Source: Nicotiana tabacum (Eukaryota; Streptophyta; Magnoliopsida; Solanales; Solanaceae). Taken from it: 64,000 bases of DNA. A model generated the notes under the pieces. It did not search any database and had not been told where the DNA came from. It was given only the letters and a program-made list of their open reading frames with translations. Both the position numbers and the translations under genes were made by a program. Location: the NCBI RefSeq assembly GCF_000715075.1, contig NC_134101.1, positions 136,538,237-136,602,236 of the forward strand. Direction: 5' to 3'. This document shows, piece by piece, positions 56,476-64,000 of this stretch (positions within the stretch are counted from its first letter, which is position 1; the number at the start of each line of letters is the position of its first letter).

Positions 56476-58069
56476 ATTGCTTCAGATGTTGTAATTACAG
56501 GTATTGTCTCAGTCTTCCCTAGAGATGCCTCTGTATTATTTGATTCTGGTTCCACTTTTTCATATGTGTCATCATATTTTGCTCATTATATGGATACGCC
56601 CCATGAGTCTCTTGTTTCATCTATTCATGGATCTACTCCAGTGGTCGATACTATTATTGTGGACTGTGTATATCGGTCATGTGTGGTGACTATTGGGGGT
56701 TGGATACCTGAGTGGATCTCTTCTTGCTTAGTATGGTTGATTTTGATGTGATATTGGGCATGGATTGGTTATCTCCGTGTCGTGCTATTTTGGACTGTCA
56801 TTCTAAGATAGTGACATTGGCTATGCCGGGGTTGCCATGAATTGAGTGACGAGGTTCAATAGATTATGTTCCCAGTAGAGTGATTTCATTTTTGAAGGCC
56901 CAGCGGATGGTTGGGAAAGATTGTCTTTCTTATCTGGCCTTCGTGAGGGATTTTGGTGCAGAGACTCCTACCATTGATTCAATTTCAGTAGTGAGGGACT
57001 TTTCGGATGTGTTTCCTGTAGACCTGCCGGGCATGCCACTGGACAGGGATATTGATTTTGGTATTGATTTGGTGCCGGGCACTAAGCCCATTTCTAATCT
57101 ACCATATCGTATGGCACTGACAGGGTTGAAGGAGTAGCTTTAGGAACTCCTTGATAAGGGGTTTATTCGGCCTAGTGTGTCTCCGTGGGGTGCGCCTATT
57201 CTATTTGTGAAGAAGAAGGATGGTACTATGAGGATGTGCATTGATTACATGTAGTTGAACAAGGTCACAATCAAGAACAAATATCCTTTGCCTCGTATTG
57301 ATGATTTATTTGACCAGTTTCAAGGAGCGAGGGTGTTCTCCAAGATTGATCTCTGTTCAGGGTATCACCAGTTGAAGATCAGGGACTCGGACATTCTTAA
57401 GACAACTTTCAGGACCCGATATGGTCATTATGAGTTCCTTGTGAAGTCTTTTGGGCTGACCAATGCCCCAGCAGTGTTCATGCATTTGATGAACAACATG
57501 TTTCGGCCTTATCCCGACTCATTTGTCATTGTATTCATTGATGATATTCTGGTGTACTCGTGTAGTCAGGAGGAGTACGCGGAGCATTTGAGAGTTGTGT
57601 TGCAGTGGTTGAGCGAGGAGAAGCTTTAGCAAAGTTCTCCATATTTGAGTTTTGGCTAAGTTCAGTGTCTTTCTTGGGGCACGTGATGTCCAGTGAGGGT
57701 ATTCATATTGATCCGAAGAAGATAGAGGTGGTTCAGAGTTGGCCTAGACCGTCCTCAGCCATAGAGATTCGCAACTTTCTTGGTTTGACGGGCTATTACC
57801 ATCGGTTCGTTCAGGGATTTTCATTTATAGCATCACCCTTGACCAAATTGACTCAAAAGGGACTCCTTTTATGTGGTCGGATGAGTATGAGGCGAGCTTT
57901 CAGAAGCACAAGACTGCCTTGACCACACCTCCGGTATTAGTTTTGCCATCAGCTTCATGTTCATATACAATGTATTATGATGCTTCTAGAGTTGGTATTG
58001 GGCGTGTGTTGATGCAGGAGGGTAGAGTGATTGCTTATGCTTCTTGTCAGTTGAAGCCCCATGAGCATA
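56476..58069 (+). pseudogene. pol: Protease, reverse transcriptase and start of RNase H, right Tekay-like element
   Basis: The protease active-site stretch LFDSGSTFSYVSS lies near 56540-56580. After frameshifts, 56880-57137 gives FSDVFPVDLPGMPLDRDIDF. The RT follows to 57629 with [45 protein letters not shown] and the catalytic [12 protein letters not shown]. 57605-57922 has the thumb and connection (SFLGHVMSSEGIHIDPKK, FLGLTGYYHRFV). 57871-58069 has the RNase H start YYDASRVGIGRVLMQ. Stops at 57135, 57141 and 57252 are TAG. The reading ends at the Ogre junction. Confidence 0.85.
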
Positions 58070-58230
58070 TGTGAGAGTTTTTCCACATATGCTTGCTTGC
58101 TGAGCTCCTTATTACACCAAAACGAAAAATAAAAAAACTAAGCTAGCTAATCCTATCCTTTTAAAAATATAAGGGAGCTTCATGTTTACACTCCCTTCTA
58201 CGGGGTGTAAGGTAAAAAGGAGGTGTAACA
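58070..58230 (+). repeat. Mini-LTR or LTR remnant of the right Ogre-type copy
   Basis: It ends GGAGGTGTAACA, like the left LTR end GGAGGTGTGACA, and the preceding TTCTACGGGGTGTAAGGT also parallels the left copy. It begins TGTGAGAGTTTTTCC at the junction with RNase H, reminiscent of TGTGAGCACATGATTTTTGC but too short to prove. Confidence 0.5.
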
Positions 58231-58234
58231 GCTC

Positions 58235-58252
58235 TGATGACTCTGCTGGGGA
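58235..58252 (+). other. Primer-binding site, Ogre type, right copy
   Basis: TGATGACTCTGCTGGGGA, four bases after the LTR end, aligns with TGGCGACCTGCTGGGGAT of the left copy. The following TCGAACCCAGA is complementary to a tRNA T-arm (TCTGGGTTCGA). Confidence 0.72.
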
Positions 58253-59463
58253 TCGAACCCAGAATCTCTTGTCAGGGTTCAAGAATTCGAGCTTAGAATA
58301 ATTGTTATAGTTGGCTTTATCCATTGTCTGAATTTGTTACATGACTTGGGACTAATGTGCTAATTGATTGCTTTTACCGCTTTGATACTCCGTGAACTGT
58401 ATATAACCTGTTGCGAAATCCCTCTTCTCTCAGAGTCTTCTAAATCATGAATAAGTGTGCACTTCGTGTGACTTCTTTTCTGTTAGAGTCATTCCAAATT
58501 TAGAACGAGGTTCGGACAAGTTGCAAAGCTGGTGAAGCTTTTGTATTCCCGGTACGCTGCCCCCCCTCGGCTCGAGCTGTCTGCTCGGGTAAGCCAGGTC
58601 TAGAACAATAAACCCAGGTTTTGAACCTAGTATAACAAGACCTCACGCCGGATCCCTAGTAGGAACGTTTGTTTGCATCACGTGCATTTTTGGCTTTAGA
58701 GGCTCAACACAGGGGTTGGGTTTGTCTAGGACAGGTGCACCCAAAACAAAATGACCATCCTGATGCATCCTACTTGCTACTTGTGCATTTATTTGCTTCG
58801 GACTTGCATGCTGACCGACTTATGGATATTGGTAAAAGTCGAGGAAAGAGAAATAACAATTTGAGGGTTAAAGAAAGTTAATTGCCTCTTCTGAAAAAAA
58901 ACAACCAATGCCCAAACAGTGTAGAAACGCTGCCGAATTTTTGAGAGAATAAAAACAAAAAAAAAGAAAAAAAAGAGGAAAAACAAAAGTTGGTGTTTTC
59001 AAAAATAGTTTTATTTTCCAATAAAATAAAAAAAAGAAGAAAAAAAGTCTTGTTTTCAAATAAAAATAGTTTGTTTTATTTGCCCGAACTAAGCCAGTTT
59101 GATTCTCACAGGGTGTGAGATACGTAGGCAACCCCCATCGGGTCCAACTTCCTTTTTTGCGAAAGTAACCAAAAGAACAAAAAATTTGCTTTAATTTGAA
59201 ATTAATTAGGGTGATGCCATTCTTGTCAGAAATAGCCGAATGTTCCTAAAAGGGCGTCGGAAGGCTGTTTTTGCAAGAACAGCCACTTTTGGTCACTTTT
59301 AAAGGTCTTGGCTGATTAGCTGACACAGCCTTAAAATCTTCGTTTCGAAGTGCTGAAAGGCCGTGTTGGCAAGGCCGGATGTTTTGTGAAAATACTAAAA
59401 ATGGTCATTTCTCTTAAATCAAAATAAGTCATGGTTTCCTCTTAATTAAAATCACCTTAATAA
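58253..59463 (+). other. Untranslated leader of the right Ogre-type element
   Basis: Non-coding; parallels 2998-4320. It shares CTTTTACCGCTTTGATA near 58371 and GACCATCCTGATGCATC near 58751 with the left leader. Long A/G-rich tracts occur at 58890-59080. It contains leader module A (59083-59149). Confidence 0.65.
59083..59149 (+). promoter_or_regulatory. Leader module A, upstream of ORF0 (right copy)
   Basis: GAACTAAGCCAGTTTGATTC leads into a perfect 7-bp stem TCTCACA/TGTGAGA with loop GGG, followed by the GATACGTAGGCAA core (59119-59131) and ACCCCCATCGGGTCCAAC. It lies about 315 bases upstream of the ORF0 ATG. Confidence 0.6.
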
Positions 59464-61523
59464 ATGTGCAGGATGAGCACAAATCAAAATGAACCTTTCT
59501 CAGTCCGTGAAGAGATCCCTTTGGAGCTACATATGTGGTGGCATGATTTGGGGGGCGACAGCAGGAAAGTTGTGACAAAAGCACTGGGCGGTCTTATTGG
59601 GCTTTTGAAGGTCAAGCCCAGAAAAGACGTGATTGAGGCCTTGATACCGTTTTGGGACCCAACACATAATGTGTTCCACTTTGCTGATTTCGAGTTAACT
59701 CCTACACTAGAAGAGATAGCAGGCTATGCCGGTTTCGAAGGGAACCTCAGAAGTCAATACCCGGTAGCACCAAGAACAGTGACCCCCCACAAATTTTTGG
59801 ATTTGTTAAGCATCAGTCGGGATATCCGAGACGGAAATCTGGCCAAAGGATTTTGTACCTTCTACTTTCTGTATCGACGTTAGGGGAATCCCCGTGGCTT
59901 CGAAACACCATATACCGGTCTTACTCGCGCTGGAAATCAAGACAAGTGGGAAGCTCGAAGAGGATTAGCTTTCATAGTGGCGTTCTTGGGTATCTTGGTT
60001 TGCCCGAGAAAAGACGGGAATATTGAGATGGGGTTGGTAGGGATAGCCGACTTTATGATGAAAAAGGCAAATGGGACTATAATATCGCTGATCTTGGCAG
60101 AAATTTACCGAGCTCTCTCTCTCTGTCGAGAAGGAGCAAAGTTTTTTGAAGGGTGCAATATGCTGTTACAAATATGGATGGAGGAACACATTTGCCACCG
60201 TCCCGGCTACTTGAATTGCGGTATGACTGGCCTTGAGTGCATTGAAAAACATGAAAATCGAGTAGAGGGTTATGGGTTTCCGGATGGTACGGAAGCATGG
60301 CATGCTCATTTGAGATCTTTGACCGCAAATAAGATCGAATGGACATTCGGATGGCTCTCGGTCAACGAAGCAATCTATATGTTGTCTAAGGTGTGTTTCT
60401 TGCTGTTGATGGGTCTGCGGAGTATCTAGCCTTATGCTCCGCACAGAGTCTTACGTCAGTTAGGCCGATACCAGACCATCCCACACAATGAAGATTTGAG
60501 TCGGCAAGTCATTGAGTTAGATCCAAAAGCTGCCTTCCCAGAAGAGAAAGTGCGCCGGATTTGGCATCAGTGCAGATTCCTAGGGCCTAATACTCAAGTA
60601 CGAGATCTATCCAGAGGCGAGGTGGAGCCTAGTTATACTGCTTGGTATGGTAAAGATCCCGAGTGCAACATGAACTTGACAGGCCCTCAAAGAGGCCCCA
60701 TGTCCAACAATTTATCGACGGAGCACAAGTGCAATGGGACTGGTTGACTAAAGAAAACGAGTACAGGGCTACCATAAGCAAATTGGAAAAGCAAGTCAGA
60801 GAACTTCAATTCGAGAATAGCTTGCAAGTCGCGGCGGATGAAGGAGAAAAGAAAAAGCTAGCTAAAGAAAATGAGGCCCTTCGAGCTCAAATTCAGAAAA
60901 TGAAAGTAGCAGCTGAAAATCCAGCCCGAAGCGACAGAGATGAAAAACTCATTACTAACCTGAGGTAGAAAGTAAATGACTACAATTTTGATTTGAACAA
61001 AACAGAAAGTGAACTAGCCAAGGCTCTAAAGGAATTGGCTAAAAACGCAGACGAACGAGTACGCCCGGTTAAGCAATTGAGAGAAAGGTACGACGATGAG
61101 GTCGCAGGGTTAAAGAAAAGGGTCATCACCACGGAAAATAAAATGATCAAACAGGCAAAAGACTTCAAAGTTGAAAGGGAACATTGTTATGCAGCATTGG
61201 CACAATTAGAAATAGATTTGCAACAACTTTAGGAGCAAAATCATGCGGCTGAGCAAAATTTGGAAGCCAGGGTCCAACAGATTGGGCGTTTGTTACAAGA
61301 AAAAGGAGTCATAAGAGAGGGAATTAGAAACATCGCTGACTACATCGTTATGAAATGCCAGATCTGTGAGGATATGACTCGTACTACCTTCTTTGCAGCA
61401 ATAATGACATTTGTTAAATAGATAATGAGCGACATGGATCGACTTCAAAGGGAGCTTGCATATAGGCCCGCGGCGATACCGAATGATGTCCCGCGGGCAC
61501 CGGGAACATTGATGTATTCATAA
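59464..61523 (+). pseudogene. ORF0: extra Ogre ORF, DUF7745-like domain plus coiled coil (right copy)
   Basis: It starts MCRMSTNQNEPF at 59464 (alternative ATG 59473), as in the left copy. The N-terminal part of about 400 residues has PLELHMWWHDLGG, WDPTHNVFHFADFELTPTLE, CNMLLQIWMEEHICHRPGYL and WTFGWLSVNEAIYM. A frameshift near 60660-60690 precedes a coiled-coil part (ENEYRATISKLEKQVRELQ, ARVQQIGRLLQ) ending CEDMTRTTFFAAIM and TAA at 61521. In-frame stops are at 59881, 60427, 60966, 61230 and 61419, all TAG. Three of these align with CAG in the left copy. Function is unknown; the retained order of two domains in both copies suggests it was selected when the element was active. Confidence 0.72.
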
Positions 61524-61800
61524 TTTTTCCGTTTGAGTCTGCATTTCCCTTTTTGTTAGCATTTGTCAGTCATGTTGAGTTTGTATTTTCTTTCTGCTAG
61601 AGTCCGCCGAGTTGTGTTCAAGTCTGTATTTTTCTTTTCTTGGAGTATGATGTCTATTTTCGGAATCTGTATTTCATCTTTGCATCGAAATCTGTTAGTC
61701 TTTTGGAATTTGTTAGTTTTGAGTTTGTAATGAAAGCAATTGTTGTTTTATTTTATGAAAATTGAAAATCCCAAAAATGTTTTATTTCACACTTATCTAC
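61524..61800 (+). other. ORF0-module B spacer
   Basis: Non-coding, T-rich sequence with TTTTATTTTATGAAAA and CAAAAATGTTTTATTT just before module B. The same kind of sequence precedes module A, so the duplicated unit may be longer than the 67-bp core. Confidence 0.5.
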
Positions 61801-61867
61801 AAGAACTACGCTTGGTCTGATTCATGCGGGGTCATGATAAGTAGGCAATCTCCATAGGATTCGACCG
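61801..61867 (+). promoter_or_regulatory. Leader module B, between ORF0 and gag (right copy)
   Basis: AAGAACTACGCTTGGTCTGA, then the stem TCATG/CATGA around CGGGGT, then GATAAGTAGGCAATCTCC and ATAGGATTCGACC. It is clearly homologous to module A in layout and core, and to 728-797 in the left copy. It lies about 270 bases before the gag start position. Confidence 0.6.
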
Positions 61868-62136
61868 TAACCAAATATAAAAAAAAGAGAGAAAGAAAAT
61901 ACGAGGAAAAACAAGAGAGTAAAAGAAAAAGAGAAAGGGGAGAGAAAGAAAAACAAGAAGGTAAAGAAAAGAAAAGGTCGGGATGACGCATGCAACCAAT
62001 CAAATACATAATAGAGTCGGTTAACTGTTTAGGTGGATTTATGCCCAATGTGCGGTTACCAATCTGTTAAAGCCTAATCGCTAACAAGGTTGTTTGTTTG
62101 ATATATTCAGTCCAGGCAGGTGGTTAGTTGACTGGC

Positions 62137-64000
62137 ATTCTGGCAACTCACTCCTACAACACCCGATCGAAAGACAGGCTGAATATGGCCAACCAGGAAC
62201 CAGAAACAAGTATTGTTAACCCATCGAAAGAGGTGGAAGAAATGGACGTTAATGCGATGAGGGAAGAAATGTATAAGCTGAAGCAGCAGATGGCTGAAAT
62301 GTACCAAGCCTGGGTGAAAGGGCATCCACCACCAGCTTATCCCCCCAACCCTGCTTATATCCTACCATCAGCCCAACCCCTGGAGCCTCCCACTGTGAAC
62401 TCATCTCCATCCTTTCCCCTCTACCAACAATGCCATGGCACCACTTCCCATACTTCTCAAGCTCCACCACCCAAACAAGTCCCATACCCTCCCCCACCAA
62501 TTACACCTGTTTTTGCGGCACCTCCACCTGTTACATTACACCGATCTTCCAGTGAACCCCTGTTCCAAACTTATGACAACCAGTACTATCCCCCTGAACC
62601 CACCTTCAAAGTCCCAGAACCATATCCTTACACCCCTCATCTTGATATCCCGGTAGAGACTAATCAGAAAGGTCAAAAGTTTAGAGCAATTGTTCCAAGT
62701 TATGAGGGGGCTGGGAGGTCAAGCGAGTGTGGCCTATAAGGATTTATGTATGTTCCTAGATGTTCAGTTGCCAGCAAGGTTCAAAATGCCCAAGTTTGAT
62801 CTGTGCGATGGGCATGGTGACCCAGTAGCACACTTGAGAGGATTTTGTAGCAAAATAAGAGGGGCAGGTGGAAGGGATGAATTGCTGATGGCATATTTCA
62901 GCCAAAGTTTGAGTGTATCGGCTTTAGAATGGTATACCAGACAAGATCACAACAGGTGGTACACATGGGACGATTTGGCCTAAGCCTTCGCCTTCCATTT
63001 TTAGTACAACCTCGAAATTATCCCAGATCGTCTATCGTTGACAAAGCTGGAAAAGAAGCCTGGTGAGAGCTTCAGAGAATATGGACTTCGCTGGAGAGAG
63101 CAAACGGGGAGGGTGGACCCTCCGATGAAAGAAAGCGAGATGGTTGATTATTTCCTGCAGGCTTTGGAACCCACTTATTTCGGTCACTTGGTGTCAGCAG
63201 TAGGTAAGTCTATTAATGAAGTTGTGAAAATGGGAGGCATGGTTGAAGAGGGACTCAAGTCCAACAAGATCATGAGTTATTCAGCAATCAAGGTGACCAC
63301 TCAAGCCATTCAAAACGGTACTGGGGGTGTGCTCGGGAAGAAGAAGAAGGAGAACGTTGCGACAATTGTGTTGGGAGCTTGGGTTGGATCTAGGAACCTT
63401 CCCCATTACTACAACCAGCCTCGACCCTATCCCCAAACTTACCCCCACACTCCATATAACCCACCACAACACTATTACCCACCACCAAATCCCCATTTTT
63501 CTATCCATCACGCATAAACCTATACCCAACCTCCCTCTCACTCACAATGGCGTGTGCCAGTTCCACAAAATCCGTACCAAGCTCCACAAAATAACTATCC
63601 ACCCCTAAAAGCCTACAGAAATCCTCCTAGAATGGGTTTTCGACCCAACCAAGCCTTTAAGAATGAAAGGTTGTAGAAGCAAAAGACTTTCACTCCATTG
63701 GGAGAATCATATGCTAGTCTGTTCCACAGAATGAGACAGTTGGGTATGTTGAATCTTGACCGCTCGGTGAGTTGTGAGTATTGTTCAGGGGCCTCGGGAC
63801 ATGACACAGAGAAATGCTGGAAATTGAAAATAGCCATTCAAGAACTCATTGACACCAATCGGATTGAGGTCCAAGATCCGGAGGCGCCCAACATCAATCA
63901 GAATCCCTTGCCAGCCCATCATGAAACAAATATGATTGAGATAATGCATAAGGGAGGGGAGCCTAAGAAGTCTTTTCAAACCGTCATGATGATTCGGGCT
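62137..64000 (+). pseudogene. gag: gag of the right Ogre-type element (start lost, frameshifted, runs off edge)
   Basis: The position matching the left ATG reads ATT (62137). LATHSYNTRSKDRL, LKQQMAEMYQAW and a Pro-rich arm follow to about 62690, where a frameshift occurs. The capsid-type region continues at 62690-63520 with LPARFKMPKFDLCDGHGDP, FSQSLSVSALEWYTRQ and KLEKKPGESFREYGLRWREQ. A Pro/Tyr-rich linker follows, and a zinc knuckle CEYCSGASGHDTEKC (CX2CX5HX4C) lies at about 63777-63821. In-frame stops at 62981, 63002, 63515 and 63674 are TAA or TAG at expected Gln positions. The next ATG that could start translation is 62185. Confidence 0.8.

Larger units (their letters stand above)
51909..58069 (+). 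mobile_element. Tekay/Del-like Ty3/gypsy element: 5' LTR, gag, protease, RT, start of RNase H
   Basis: The LTR, tRNA-iMet PBS, gag with zinc knuckle, protease, RT and early RNase H appear in order on the plus strand. It breaks off in RNase H, where the right Ogre-type element begins (58070). Integrase, chromodomain and 3' LTR are not present. Most premature stops are TAG at positions where this family has Gln. Confidence 0.85.
58070..64000 (+). mobile_element. Ogre-type (Tat lineage) retrotransposon, 5' part, right copy
   Basis: It mirrors the left copy: LTR end, PBS after a 4-nt spacer, leader with module A, ORF0, module B, gag to the window edge. The LTR is reduced to about 161 bp. Both ends of a full LTR are recognisable only weakly on the left side, so an internal LTR deletion or a truncation that brought this element next to the Tekay pol is likely. 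Confidence 0.78.

Noticed and set aside
58241..58285. A tRNA gene suggested by a GGTTCGATCC B-box-like string on the minus strand
   Set aside because: Only the 3' half of a tRNA is represented and it sits at an LTR end; it is a primer-binding site, not a gene.

Overview
This looks like a gene-poor, transposon-dominated piece of a large plant nuclear genome. The GATA gene structure and the style of the LTR families suggest an asterid, most likely Solanaceae and perhaps Nicotiana-like; that placement is inference from family resemblance, not a database match. I support one host gene: a three-exon LLM-domain B-class GATA factor at 24194-24733. Almost everything else belongs to nested, decayed mobile elements.

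Left part (1-23176). The outermost element is a plus-strand Tat-lineage Ty3/gypsy retrotransposon. It is visible from its protease (14093) through RT, RNase H, a second RNase H and integrase to a 3' LTR ending near 23176. A minus-strand Tekay/Del-like gypsy element sits inside it (5' LTR 10928-14092, pol remnant from 8561). Inside that, at 8560/8561, sits a minus-strand Ogre-type element with a 4.2-kb LTR, a primer-binding site, an extra ORF upstream of gag (here ORF0) and the start of gag at the window edge. Two solo LTRs with perfect 5-bp target duplications interrupt the Tat pol: an Athila-like one at 14918-16433 (GAAGA) and a Tekay-like one at 17327-19829 (CTCTA).

Middle (23177-51908). 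The GATA gene is followed by a small LINE remnant, an antisense gag scrap and an LTR fragment. A CACTA (En/Spm) transposon opens at 27512 and carries a broken TNP2-type transposase (31162-36835), which is itself split by an LTR fragment. Next comes a mosaic of LTR pieces (37432-46053), one of them an Ogre-like LTR of about 4 kb. An Athila-like element follows (LTR 46054-47785 with a Stowaway MITE inside it, then PBS and gag), and then a short Tat-type LTR with its PBS (50320-50907).

Right part (51909-64000). A plus-strand Tekay-like element has its 5' LTR, Met-initiator-type PBS, gag, protease and RT, and breaks off early in RNase H near 58069. It abuts a second Ogre-type element in plus orientation (mini-LTR, PBS, leader, ORF0, gag), which runs off the right edge. 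The two Ogre copies therefore bracket the window in opposite orientation.

The most interesting signals are three. First, a leader module is present twice in each Ogre copy, once before ORF0 and once before gag. It consists of a small hairpin with a G-rich loop followed by a GATACGTAGGCAA-like core, and the stems differ in sequence but keep their pairing. Second, most premature stops that can be compared are TAG where CAG is expected, which fits loss of methylated CHG cytosines. Third, unrelated LTR families carry arrays of short CG-rich palindromes just upstream of their TATA boxes.
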